Source: Gluconacetobacter aggeris (GTDB taxonomy: Bacteria; Pseudomonadota; Alphaproteobacteria; Acetobacterales; Acetobacteraceae). From it: 64,000 bases of DNA. The stretch covers positions 124,001-188,000 of the forward strand of contig NZ_JABEQD010000003.1 in assembly GCF_014174395.1 (NCBI RefSeq), given 5' to 3'. The position numbers were made by a program, and so were the translations under genes. Below the pieces are notes generated by a model. That model was not told the DNA's origin. It did no database searches and saw only the letters and a list, made by a program, of their open reading frames with translations. Shown one piece after another: positions 1 to 8,301 of the stretch; position 1 is the stretch's first letter; every line of letters starts with the position of its first letter.

Positions 1-539
1 TCAAGGAGAAGATGGGCCAGCGGATCATGCCGCGGGGCGTCGATATTCTCGACAACCCGACGCGGGTACGCGGCCTGTCGGCCCGCCCGTTCGACGGCGA
101 AGGCGTGCGTTGCAGCGAACTGGCCATCGTGCAGGACGGCATGCTGATCAACTGGGCGCTGGATTCCCGCAGCGCCCGGCAACTGGGCCTGGCGGGCAAC
201 GGCCGGGCCAGCCGTGGCGGCAGCCCGTCGCTGGGCAGCCTGTATGCCCGCCCCGGCGCCCCGACCCCGGCGGCGCTGATGGCCGACATCCAGGATGGGA
301 TCTATGTCACCGAACTGATGGGCTCGGCCATCAACGGCCTGACCGGCGACTACAGCCGGGGGGCCGCCGGCTTCATGATCCGGGGCGGCATACTGGCCGA
401 ACCGGTCGCGGAGCTGACCATCGCCGGGAACCTGAACGACATGTTCGCCCGCATGGTCCTGGCGGACGACCTGGTATTCCGCCACGGCATCAACGCCCCG
501 ACCATCCGCATCGACGATATGATGATCGCCGGGTCTTGA
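1..539 (+). CDS. pmbA: PmbA/TldE metalloprotease-family protein, C-terminal part (5' end outside window)
   Basis: The reading frame is open from the window edge, so only the last ~179 codons are present. The visible part matches the C-terminal domain of the TldD/PmbA family: a segment with NPTRVRG followed by FDGEG, then the LINWALDSRSARQLGL stretch, then GDYSRGAAGF and a terminal TIAGNLNDMF block. PmbA (TldE) and TldD form a heterodimeric zinc metalloprotease that, in enterobacteria, matures microcin B17 and degrades unfolded peptides. The metal-binding motif belongs to the TldD partner. The next gene begins about 30 bases downstream on the same strand. Family assignment is secure. PmbA rather than TldD is inferred from the C-terminal sequence. 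Confidence 0.88.
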   Translation, partial: KEKMGQRIMPRGVDILDNPTRVRGLSARPFDGEGVRCSELAIVQDGMLINWALDSRSARQLGLAGNGRASRGGSPSLGSLYARPGAPTPAALMADIQDGIYVTELMGSAINGLTGDYSRGAAGFMIRGGILAEPVAELTIAGNLNDMFARMVLADDLVFRHGINAPTIRIDDMMIAGS

Positions 540-573
540 ACGCAGCCCCGCACGACAGGATATGGACAGAGCA

Positions 574-1536
574 ATGACCAACCGACACCAGCCCGTCCAC
601 AAGACCCGCCGTTTCACCATCCTGCTGCTGGGCACCGCCCTCGCCGTATCGCCCCTGCTGCCGCACGGCGCCGACGCCCGCCCCGGCAGCGGCTATTCGA
701 TGGGCAGCCGGGGGTCGCGCACCTATAGCGCGCCGGCGCCCACCCAGACCGCCCCGTACGGCGCGTCGCCGATGCAGCGCTCGATCACGCAGCCCTCATC
801 CGGCGGCTATGTCAACGGCCCGTCCTCCTATCCGCGTTCGCCCTACGGCGCACCGTACAGCGCGCCCTATGCCGCGCGGCCGCATCCGTTCGCCAGCGGC
901 TTCCTGGGCGGCATGCTGGGCGCCGGCCTGTTCGGGGTGCTGTTCGGCCACGGCATCGCCGGCGGGCTGACCGGCGGCGGCAGCTTCTTCGGCCTGCTGA
1001 TCCAGCTCCTGCTGCTGGGCCTGCTGATCGGCTGGCTGGTGCGCCGGTTCAGCGGCGGGGCCCGGCAGGGCACTCCCATCGCGGCGTCCCCCGCCTACGG
1101 CCAGGGCGGCCCCTCGGCAGCGGCAGCACAGGTGACGATCACCCCGGACGATTACCGTGCCTTCCAGCGCCTGCTGCTCGATATCCAGGCAGCGTGGAGC
1201 CAGCAGAACCTGCCGGCCCTCCAGCACATGGCAACGCCGGAGATGGTGGGCTATTTCAACGCCCAGCTTTCCGACCTGGCCAGCCGTGGCGCGCGCAACG
1301 TCGTGTCGGACGTGCGCTTCGAACGTGGCGACCTGTCCGAGGCATGGAGCGAGAACGGGTTCGACTACGCGACGGTCGCCATGCGCTATTCGATGGTGGA
1401 CATCACCACCGACATGACCGGCCGCGTCATCGACGGCAGCTCGACCGAACGGGTCACCATCACCGAACTCTGGACCTTCATGCGCCCGTCACGCGGGGGC
1501 GCCTGGCTGCTCTCCGCAATCCAGCAGACGCGCTGA
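574..1536 (+). CDS. Tim44-like domain membrane protein
   Basis: A protein of about 320 aa. It starts with a hydrophobic leader (residues ~15-35), continues with a Ser/Pro/Tyr-rich low-complexity linker, then has a Gly/Leu-rich membrane hairpin (~105-160, with GGMLGAGLFGVLFGHG and a Leu-rich helix ending in LVRRF). The C-terminal ~130 residues, with TPEMVGYFNAQLSDLASRG and a final TELWTFMRP, resemble bacterial Tim44-like domains (predicted lipid- or substrate-binding mixed alpha/beta fold). An in-frame ATG 12 bases upstream (562) lies only one base after an AGGA and was not preferred. It follows pmbA closely. Cellular role unknown; an inner-membrane location is inferred from the hydrophobic segments. 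Confidence 0.75.
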   Translation: MTNRHQPVHKTRRFTILLLGTALAVSPLLPHGADARPGSGYSMGSRGSRTYSAPAPTQTAPYGASPMQRSITQPSSGGYVNGPSSYPRSPYGAPYSAPYAARPHPFASGFLGGMLGAGLFGVLFGHGIAGGLTGGGSFFGLLIQLLLLGLLIGWLVRRFSGGARQGTPIAASPAYGQGGPSAAAAQVTITPDDYRAFQRLLLDIQAAWSQQNLPALQHMATPEMVGYFNAQLSDLASRGARNVVSDVRFERGDLSEAWSENGFDYATVAMRYSMVDITTDMTGRVIDGSSTERVTITELWTFMRPSRGGAWLLSAIQQTR

Positions 1537-1792
1537 CGGGCTTTCCCATGCGGGAGCAACCCCGCCTGGCGTCGCGATCGGGAGGAACCCTTTCTCCCGA
1601 TACGCGGCCTGTCCACGATCCGCAGATCTCTCGAAACGACGTCGGAATACACGGCCAAACAGGGTCAGGACCGTCATCGATGACCCCGCGCGAGCGCACC
1701 TTCCGTCGCACGATCCGTTCTTGACGCGCCCGTTTTTTTGACGAAACGTTACACGGCCCGTTGCATGAAGCACGAGGAGGTGGGCGCGGACG

Positions 1793-2179
1793 ATGACCGA
1801 CTCCTTCGACGACGTGGCTGCCCTGATCCGTGAAGCGGAAGCCGAACGGGACCGTTTCCTCGACCGTTTTGCCCATCTCTGCGAACAGGCCCTGCCACGC
1901 CAGACGACCGTGTCCCGCAGCAAACGCGGGCTTTTCCGCAGGGCCGAAACCATCGACGGGCTGGACATCCGCCTGGGCACATATCTGTTCCGCCTGACCC
2001 GCGCCGGCGGAGATATCGAGGCCACCATCGTCCACGAGGTCCGCGGCGTGGCCCTCAGCCGCCGGACCGTCCCGCTGCGTGAATGGATCACAACCCTCAT
2101 GGGGCAGGTCCGCGCACTGGGTGGCACCGTCTCCGGCGAAGGCGACGCGCTGGCACACGCCACCCGCTGGTCCGGATGA
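1793..2179 (+). CDS. conserved-looking protein of unknown function, first gene of the YbjQ/TelA/ATP-grasp locus
   Basis: A 128-aa protein I do not recognise. It is predicted soluble, with an acidic helical N-terminus (DDVAALIREAEAERDRFLD) and a central alternating beta-like stretch. It has no signal peptide or membrane segment and one cysteine. The start is preceded by GAGG about 15 bases upstream and GGGCG nearer. Its stop overlaps the next start (ATGA), so translation is probably coupled to the YbjQ-like gene that follows and the function is likely shared with that locus. A 256-base non-coding stretch separates it from the Tim44-like gene, suggesting that a new transcription unit starts here. 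Confidence 0.65.
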   Translation: MTDSFDDVAALIREAEAERDRFLDRFAHLCEQALPRQTTVSRSKRGLFRRAETIDGLDIRLGTYLFRLTRAGGDIEATIVHEVRGVALSRRTVPLREWITTLMGQVRALGGTVSGEGDALAHATRWSG

Positions 2180-3267
2180 CATTGCGGCGCCTCCTGGGGT
2201 TTCTGGGCGGCGGCAGATCCGCGCGCACCGCCGGGCCGGCTCCGGCGCATGCCATCCCTTTCTCCCCTTCCCCCTCCGGCGCACGATCGGCCGGCAATGC
2301 CTTCGCCCGACTGGACGGCCGGCCGCCCCCGATCGTGCGGCTGGGTTCGATCCGCCAGAGCCTCGCCGGAGGCGCAACATGCGCGCTGGGCAGCATCCAT
2401 GCCGAAGCATGGTGGAAGACCGGCTTTTCCCTGGGCCAGTCGCATTGGGCGACGGTGCATGAACAGGGCTGGCGCACAGCCATGTTCCGCCTGCGCGCCG
2501 CCGCCTTGTCGCGCGGTGCCAATGCCGTGCTGAACCTGCGCTATCGGCTGGCGGGCGGTGGCGGCACGTTGGGCTTCCTGCTGCATGGCGACGCGGTGGC
2601 GGTTCCGGGCCTCGACGCCAGCGCGGCACTGCCCTGCGTGCCATGGAATGCCACCATTTTCGCCCTGGCCATGCGCGCGGGCCTCGTGCCGATCGGCTTT
2701 TCGGTCGGCGCCATCGAAACGGTGGATGCCCCGTTCCACTATGACGCGACACTGGCTCCCTGGGGCGGCGGCGAAACCCCATTGCTGGGTCAGTGGAAAC
2801 GTCAGGCGCGCGACGCGGCCCTGGCCCGCCTGGCCGACGATCCGTTGCGCGCCTTCTGGACGGGCGCGCTGGCCCATGACGAAATCGTCTCGATTTCGGT
2901 GCAGACAAACAACGGGATCGTCACCTCCTGCCGCCTGCGCGCCGCAATCACCCAATTAGGCTACCGACGGCTGCCCGGCACATTCCCGCTCATCCCCACC
3001 TTCCTGGCCGCGCTCGACGGCCACGCAGCGCGGATGGCGCGTCACCGCCCGCTCTTCGCCGAGATCGAAAACGGGATGGACGTCGCGGAAGAAGACGCCG
3101 ACCGCGCCGAAAAGATCGAACTGCTCGACACGGCGGTGGAACTGGCGGGCGAAGAGCGTCTGGCCGGCGCGGCCGCACTCATCGGCGCGGCCATCGAAAC
3201 CGGGGCCGCCGACGCCACCGGCGCCGTCGGCGACCTGCTCGGCAATATCGGCGATCTGTTCAGCTAG
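2176..3267 (+). CDS. YbjQ-like (heavy-metal-binding-like) domain protein, divergent
   Basis: The start was chosen at the ATG overlapping the upstream stop (ATGA). A longer in-frame extension to 2083 would run through the upstream gene and is Arg-rich, so it looks spurious. The 363-aa protein has an N-terminal Gly/Ser/Pro linker. Two regions then resemble the YbjQ/PF01906 pattern: one with GWRTAMFRLRAAALSRGANAV around residues 95-120, and a second, more degraded copy around 210-250. A Glu/Asp/Ala-rich helical tail follows. YbjQ domains form beta-rich oligomers whose ligand is not firmly established despite the heavy-metal name. The assignment rests on the helix pattern and on the adjacent clearer homologue. 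Confidence 0.6.
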   Translation: MTLRRLLGFLGGGRSARTAGPAPAHAIPFSPSPSGARSAGNAFARLDGRPPPIVRLGSIRQSLAGGATCALGSIHAEAWWKTGFSLGQSHWATVHEQGWRTAMFRLRAAALSRGANAVLNLRYRLAGGGGTLGFLLHGDAVAVPGLDASAALPCVPWNATIFALAMRAGLVPIGFSVGAIETVDAPFHYDATLAPWGGGETPLLGQWKRQARDAALARLADDPLRAFWTGALAHDEIVSISVQTNNGIVTSCRLRAAITQLGYRRLPGTFPLIPTFLAALDGHAARMARHRPLFAEIENGMDVAEEDADRAEKIELLDTAVELAGEERLAGAAALIGAAIETGAADATGAVGDLLGNIGDLFS

Positions 3268-3286
3268 GGAAGAAAGACGACAGCGC

Positions 3287-4198
3287 ATGGGCATTTTCGA
3301 TGGTATGCCGGGCTTTCCCCCGGCCGACGGTCCCGGCCACCCCGCCGCCAGCCCACCGGGCTGGAACCAGACACCCGCCTCTTCCGATGCCGCGCCTTCC
3401 GGCGACGGCCCGTCCGCGACCGCGACCGCCGGCTTCATGGCGGGCCACGCGCGGGGCGGGGTCGTCACCTCCGATTTCAGCGTCCGTGAACTGCTGGTGG
3501 TCGAACATGCGGGCTTCCGCGCGCTCGGCCTGTGCATGGGCAACAGCATCTGGAAGGTCCAGGCAAATTTCCAGCTCAATAACAGCGCCTACGAACTGAT
3601 CGACATCACCGGCGCCATGTATGGCGCACGCGAAAAGGCGGTCGAGATCATGCGCGCCGAAGCCGAGGCGCTGGGCGCGGACGGAATCGTCGGCACAAGG
3701 CTGGAAATCGCGCAGCTTGCCGATTCCGGCATGCTGGAATTCCGCGCCTTCGGCACCGCCATCGTCCATCAGGCTGGGTATTCCGGCTACCGCCGCCCCG
3801 ACGGGCGCCCCTTCACGTCCGACCTGTCGGGCCAGGATTTCGCCCTGGCGCTCAAGGCCGGCCGCCGGCCGCTGGATCTGGTCATCGGCTGCTGCGTCCA
3901 GCATATTCCCCGGCGCAGCCTGCTGACCACGCTGCGCCAGACTGGCCAGTGCGTGGAACTGGACCTGTTCACCCAGGCCTATTACACGGCCCGCGAGGCC
4001 GCGATGGAGCGCATGACCGCCCACGCCGCCGCCAGCGGCGCCAACGAGATCATCGGCACCCGCCTGCAGGAGGATTCCCATGTCTGGGGCGACCATATCG
4101 TCGAATTCCTGGCAGTCGGAACCGCCATGCTCGACACCGGCCAGCCCGACCCCGATTTCGACATCGCCCCGACCCTGACCCTGTCGATGGATATCTGA
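3287..4198 (+). CDS. tandem YbjQ-family domain protein
   Basis: A 303-aa soluble protein with a Pro/Gly/Ala-rich N-terminal ~60 residues followed by two YbjQ-like (PF01906) repeats. Repeat 1 carries AREKAVEIMRAEAEALGADGIVGTRLE (abridged: AREKAVEIM, then ALGADGIVG). Repeat 2 carries AREAAMERMTAHAAASGANE followed by IIGTRL. Both repeats end in a strand containing FGTA or VGTA. The duplicated arrangement suggests an internal dimer. It sits 19 bases after the previous YbjQ-like gene and one base before the TelA-like gene, so it is almost certainly co-transcribed with them. YbjQ family members are associated with envelope stress loci; the specific activity is unknown. Confidence 0.75.
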   Translation: MGIFDGMPGFPPADGPGHPAASPPGWNQTPASSDAAPSGDGPSATATAGFMAGHARGGVVTSDFSVRELLVVEHAGFRALGLCMGNSIWKVQANFQLNNSAYELIDITGAMYGAREKAVEIMRAEAEALGADGIVGTRLEIAQLADSGMLEFRAFGTAIVHQAGYSGYRRPDGRPFTSDLSGQDFALALKAGRRPLDLVIGCCVQHIPRRSLLTTLRQTGQCVELDLFTQAYYTAREAAMERMTAHAAASGANEIIGTRLQEDSHVWGDHIVEFLAVGTAMLDTGQPDPDFDIAPTLTLSMDI

Positions 4199-4199
4199 A

Positions 4200-5456
4200 A
4201 TGCCGCCGGAAAACGACGCCGACAAGGACAAGCCCCTCGACCTCAGCGCCCTGTATGCCGAGGACGAACCCACACCGCCCGCTCTGCCCGCCGAACCATC
4301 GGCACCCCCGCCCGCAGCGGCTTCCGAAGGCCCGCTGCACCAGCCGCTGGCCGCCTTCGCCCGGCTGGTCGAACTGGACAGGCTGCCGCCCGACATGGTC
4401 GCCGAGGCCCATCGGCGCGCGGACGCGGTGAACTTCCACGATCTCAATACCCTGCTCGAACACGGCACCGGCGCGCTGACCCAGCTTGCCGGGATCGCCG
4501 ACCGCATGCTGGCCGGCCGCACCCTGGGCCAGTCCGACGCCGTGGGCGATATCGCGGCCTCGGTCCTGGACGGAGTGAAGATCCTGCGCATCGCCGACCT
4601 GCGCAAGATCGCCAGCGGCGAGGACGCGCGGCCCGGCGGCCTGCTGGCCCGCATCGGCGGCCTGGTCGGCGGCGCGAAGGACGCGCTGTCCGGCTTCGCC
4701 GAAAACCGCAAGCGTTTCACCACCCTGATGGACCAGCAGGAGGCCAGGGCCCGCACCACCATCGCGGACCTCAAGCGCAATATCGAGAATTTCGAATCGA
4801 TGTACCAGGCCCTGCGGCACGCGGTGCGCGAACTGAATATCGACATCGCCGCCGGTCAGCTTGCCCTGGAACGTGGACAGCAGGAGGCCGAGAGCCTGCG
4901 CCGGCACGCACTCGCAACCAACGACCCGGTGGACGCCGCCGAGGTCATGGAACTGCGCGGCCGGCTGGCCAATTTCGCAGGGCACCTCGCCGAGCAGCGT
5001 GAAGGCCTGATGCGCGCGGCCCTGACCGTACCGATGCTCAAGAGCACGCGCGAGGCCGCCGAGGCCCGGATCGTGGCGTTGCATTCGGCTCTGACCAAGA
5101 CCATTCCCAACCTCAAGGCCGCCTGCGCCGTCGCCGTCGGGCAGGTGGACAATCGCCACGCCGCCGCCGCCCGCGACAAGCTCAACGAGGCCGATCGCCA
5201 GGTGCTGGGCCTGGTGGCCGACGGCGCGCTGGAAGCCGCGCGTACCACGGCCGCCCAGCGCGGGGTCGATCCACGCCAGATCGAAGCCCTCTCCCAGGCC
5301 GCCGACAAGGTGACGCAGGCACTGGCCGAAATGGCGGAGAACGACCGCCTGGCCGTCGAGCGCACCCGCACGCAGGAAACGCAGTTGCGCCAGTTGCGCG
5401 ACCGGATCTCGGACGGCATGCGCACGCTCGCCAGCCGCGCCGTGGTGCAGGAATGA
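4200..5456 (+). CDS. TelA/KlaA-family (toxic anion resistance) coiled-coil protein
   Basis: A 418-aa protein. The first ~60 residues are acidic and Pro-rich. The rest is helical and matches the TelA family (PF05816), with LEHGTGALTQLAGIADRM near residues 80-97, a basic segment ending in FAENRKRFTTLMD, and long heptad-rich helices (ALERGQQEAESLRRHAL, ERTRTQETQLRQLRDRI). No membrane segment is seen. TelA proteins were named from plasmid tellurite resistance but are widespread, and their biochemical role is unresolved. Aravind and colleagues placed such proteins in Ter/ATP-grasp stress systems, which fits the neighbouring ATP-grasp gene. The start is one base after the upstream stop, so translation is probably coupled. 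Confidence 0.8.
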   Translation: MPPENDADKDKPLDLSALYAEDEPTPPALPAEPSAPPPAAASEGPLHQPLAAFARLVELDRLPPDMVAEAHRRADAVNFHDLNTLLEHGTGALTQLAGIADRMLAGRTLGQSDAVGDIAASVLDGVKILRIADLRKIASGEDARPGGLLARIGGLVGGAKDALSGFAENRKRFTTLMDQQEARARTTIADLKRNIENFESMYQALRHAVRELNIDIAAGQLALERGQQEAESLRRHALATNDPVDAAEVMELRGRLANFAGHLAEQREGLMRAALTVPMLKSTREAAEARIVALHSALTKTIPNLKAACAVAVGQVDNRHAAAARDKLNEADRQVLGLVADGALEAARTTAAQRGVDPRQIEALSQAADKVTQALAEMAENDRLAVERTRTQETQLRQLRDRISDGMRTLASRAVVQE

Positions 5457-5496
5457 GTGCGCCCCTAACAACCGGTCATCTGTCAGGATCTTTTCA

Positions 5497-5892
5497 ATGA
5501 CCCAACCCACGACAATCATTTTTGTGGCGACCGCGGGAGCGATAGGGGTTGCCGGCGCAACAGCGTTCCTGGTCGACTCCAGCCATCAGGCAGATAACCA
5601 GGCCTGCCGTCAGGACGCTCCCGCCGCGCAGGGTCAGCCCACGGCGGCGACCGCCACCCGACCGGACGATCCGCAGAACCGCAAGCCGGAGGATTGCGAT
5701 CACCAACGCCACCATTCGTACCATGCCTCCGGCGGGGGCACATTCTTCACCCCGACCAGTAACCGCAGCAGCGATGACGACGACGACGCACCGCGCGCCG
5801 GTCGCGCGGCCGGCAGCGGCGGCGAGGCGGAATCGGCGGGCCATGCCGGTTTCGGCGCCAGCGCCGCCGGCCATGGCGGCGGCGGCGAATAA
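5497..5892 (+). CDS. small membrane-anchored acidic/His/Gly-rich protein next to ATP-grasp ligase
   Basis: A 131-aa protein with an N-terminal hydrophobic segment (residues ~6-27, an uncleaved anchor or signal). A low-complexity exported-looking region follows, containing two cysteines (~38 and ~68), a His cluster HQRHHSYH, an acidic run SSDDDDDAP and a Gly-rich end with GFGASA and GHGGGGE. The position immediately before a YgiC-like gene matches enterobacterial ygiB-ygiC and yjfM-yjfC, where the small partner (DUF1190) also ends in a Gly-Phe-Gly-containing tail. Direct similarity to DUF1190 is weak by eye. It may be the acceptor or partner of the ATP-grasp enzyme; that is inference. Confidence 0.6.
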   Translation: MTQPTTIIFVATAGAIGVAGATAFLVDSSHQADNQACRQDAPAAQGQPTAATATRPDDPQNRKPEDCDHQRHHSYHASGGGTFFTPTSNRSSDDDDDAPRAGRAAGSGGEAESAGHAGFGASAAGHGGGGE

Positions 5893-5905
5893 CCCTCGTC
5901 TCCCC

Positions 5906-7048
5906 ATGCTCCCCGGCATCAGGCGCATCGCGTGCATCCCACGCCCCGACTGGCAAAGCCATGCCGACGCCATCGGCTACACTTATTACCGCAACGATGA
6001 CGGCAGCTTCGCGTGGCGTGAAGATGCGTATTACGCCATCGCGCCGGCCGCCACCGAGACCCTGCGCCGCGCGGCCGAAAGCCTGCACCGCATGTGCCTC
6101 GACCTGGTGGACGACGCCGTCCGCACACGGCGCGGCCTGGACGCGTTCCACATTCCCGAGGCCATGCAGCCGGTGGTGCGCGATTCCTGGGAACGCCGCG
6201 ATGCCTTCCTGATCGGCCGCTTCGATTTCGCGTGGCAGGACGGGCAGCCGAAACTGATCGAATATAATGCCGATACGCCCGCCACCCTGCCGGAAAGCAC
6301 GCGCATGCAGACGGCATGGCGGCACGCGACCCATCCCGCCCAAACCGACCGCGCGCTCAGCGAAGCCGCACTGGTCAACCATCTGATGGCGCTCCGCGCC
6401 CAGGACCGCGTGGACGATATCGTCCATGTCGTTCCCTATCCCGACAATCGCGAGGATGCGGTCCACGCCCGCTACTATGCCGACTGGGTGCGACAGGCCG
6501 GGCTGGAAGCGGTGCATTGCGAATTGCGCGACCTCGAGATCAGCACCGGCGGACGATTGCTGCATCGCGGCCGCATCATCCGCTCCATGATCCGCATGTA
6601 TCCGTGGGAACTGATGTTCCGCGATGCGGGCGCCCGCCACCTGCGTCAATGCGGCTGCCGGTTCCTCAACCCGCCCTGGACGGCCCTTCTCTCCAACAAG
6701 GCGCTCCTGCCAGCGCTATGGCAGCGCCATCCCGGCCACCCGCTCCTTCTGCCTGCCGCCTGGACGCCCGACGGCATGGAACGCTACGTCGAAAAGCCCA
6801 TCCACGCGCGCGGCGGCGAGAATGTCCGCATCGTCTCCGGCACGGAAACACTGGCGCTGGAGCCCGGCACCTACGGCGATTATCCCCGCATCTATCAGCA
6901 ATACGCCGATCATCGCATCGACGGTGTCACCGCCTCCATCGGGGCATGGATCGTCGGCAGCCATTTTGCCGGGATCACGGTGCGCGAAAGTGCCGATGCC
7001 GTCATCCGCCATGCATCGCCCATCGTGCCCCACCTGCTCGTCCCATAG
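5906..7048 (+). CDS. glutathionylspermidine synthase-like ATP-grasp ligase (YgiC/YjfC family)
   Basis: A 380-aa protein, the usual length for YgiC/YjfC (~386 aa). Family landmarks: RPDW near the N-terminus, WREDAYYAI, FDFAWQDG followed by PKLIEYNADTPATLPE, then NPPWTALLSNKALLPALW, EKPIHARGGENVR and a final GSHFAGITVRES. These belong to the C-terminal ATP-grasp domain of glutathionylspermidine synthase. The amidase half is absent, so hydrolysis of the amide is not expected. The family is predicted to form an ATP-dependent peptide or amide bond with an unknown substrate. The start at 5906 puts RPDW at the same distance as in YgiC; 5873 is an alternative in-frame ATG. It lies 13 bases after the small acidic gene and is the last gene of the locus. 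Confidence 0.85.
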   Translation: MLPGIRRIACIPRPDWQSHADAIGYTYYRNDDGSFAWREDAYYAIAPAATETLRRAAESLHRMCLDLVDDAVRTRRGLDAFHIPEAMQPVVRDSWERRDAFLIGRFDFAWQDGQPKLIEYNADTPATLPESTRMQTAWRHATHPAQTDRALSEAALVNHLMALRAQDRVDDIVHVVPYPDNREDAVHARYYADWVRQAGLEAVHCELRDLEISTGGRLLHRGRIIRSMIRMYPWELMFRDAGARHLRQCGCRFLNPPWTALLSNKALLPALWQRHPGHPLLLPAAWTPDGMERYVEKPIHARGGENVRIVSGTETLALEPGTYGDYPRIYQQYADHRIDGVTASIGAWIVGSHFAGITVRESADAVIRHASPIVPHLLVP

Positions 7049-7075
7049 AAATGGCCGCGCGCGTCGGGTGGGCTG

Positions 7076-8161
7076 CTACCGCCGATCCGGCAAAGCCGTT
7101 GCCTCCGCGCGGGCAGCCGCAAATTCTTCCCGCAGACAGGCAACCAGTTGCGCCGCCGGCATGGATCGCGCCAGCGGTGCCCCCTGCCCGGCCCACTGGG
7201 CGCCGAACCCGGTTTCTCCACACGCTTTGGCTGCGGCATTGAGCGCCTTGCCCGCATCGTAGGCCACGGGATAATCCGGCGGAACCGGCACGTCGCCCCC
7301 GTCGCCCAGGGCAGTGAAACGGTTCGCCAGCGCCCGCGCCGGCCGGCCGGAAATCAGGCTGGTCAACCGCGTATGAAGGGCCGCCGGCCCCGTCAGCGCC
7401 GCGCGATAGGCCGCATCGGCAGCGGATTCAGGACACAGGATAAATGCCGTCCCCATCTGGACGGCAACAGCGCCCAGATCGAGTGCCGCCGCAATGCCCG
7501 CACCATCCATGATCCCGCCGGCGGCAATCACCGGGCAGCGACACTGCCGGACCAGCAGGCGGGTCAGCACGAAGGTGCCCAGCGCATCGTCAGGCGCGGC
7601 AGGGTCGAACATCCCGCGATGACCGCCGGCCTCGATCCCCTGCGCGATAATCGCGTCCATGCCGGCCTCCTCGGCCGCGCGCGCCTCATCCACGCTGGTC
7701 GCGGTGGCCAGCAGCACCGCCCCGGTCGCCCGCAGCGCCGCGACGATATCCGCTGGTGGCAACCCGAAATGGAAGCTGATCACCGGCGGCCGGACCACCC
7801 GCAGCATGTCCAGCATCTCCGGATCGTCGGCAAAGCTCCTGTAAGGCGCACGCAATCGTGCCGGCGCCGGCATATCGAATGTGGCGAACACGGGCGCAAG
7901 CCACGCGCACCACGCTTCCTCCCGCGCCGGATCGCGGCGCGGTGCCGGATGGACGAACAGGTTCACGTTGAACGGACGATCGGTCCGCTCCCGGATTTCC
8001 GCGATCATCCGACGCGCCCCGGCCGCATCGGCCGCGCCGACACCGATGGACCCGAGACCGCCGGCATCGGAGACCGAAGCTGCGAGCGCCGGCGTGGAAA
8101 CCCCAGCCATCGGCGCCTGGATCAGCGGAAAAACCAGATCGATACGATCGAAACCCGACAT
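7076..8161 (-). CDS. nitronate monooxygenase-like FMN enzyme (2-nitropropane dioxygenase family)
   Basis: A 361-aa TIM-barrel protein. Motifs of the family are present: [17 protein letters not shown] at the N-terminus, [26 protein letters not shown] for the phosphate/FMN region, and [15 protein letters not shown] followed by AVQMGTAF. These enzymes oxidise alkyl nitronates, including propionate 3-nitronate, using FMN and oxygen; related members act as other flavin reductases. An in-frame ATG 21 bases upstream (8182) is possible, but 8161 gives the canonical MSGFDRI-type start. It is convergent with the ATP-grasp gene across a 27-base gap and divergent from the gene at 8302. No operon partner is evident, so a detoxification role is inferred only from the family. 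Confidence 0.85.
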   Translation of the reverse strand: MSGFDRIDLVFPLIQAPMAGVSTPALAASVSDAGGLGSIGVGAADAAGARRMIAEIRERTDRPFNVNLFVHPAPRRDPAREEAWCAWLAPVFATFDMPAPARLRAPYRSFADDPEMLDMLRVVRPPVISFHFGLPPADIVAALRATGAVLLATATSVDEARAAEEAGMDAIIAQGIEAGGHRGMFDPAAPDDALGTFVLTRLLVRQCRCPVIAAGGIMDGAGIAAALDLGAVAVQMGTAFILCPESAADAAYRAALTGPAALHTRLTSLISGRPARALANRFTALGDGGDVPVPPDYPVAYDAGKALNAAAKACGETGFGAQWAGQGAPLARSMPAAQLVACLREEFAAARAEATALPDRR

Positions 8162-8301
8162 GAATCGCGCCCCCGCCATCACCGGACCAGACGGTTACAG
8201 TTGACCCGCCCCGTAACCACTTCATAGTGTTTTTCGTTCAATATCAGAAAAAGCAGGTCCATCCGGGGGCGTCCTGCCCTTCCTAATCCTGAAGGAACAG
8301 T

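Noticed and set aside
2083-2175. N-terminal extension of the first YbjQ-like protein.
   Set aside because: The added 31 residues are Arg/Gly-rich and overlap the upstream gene; the ATGA-overlapping start explains the spacing better.
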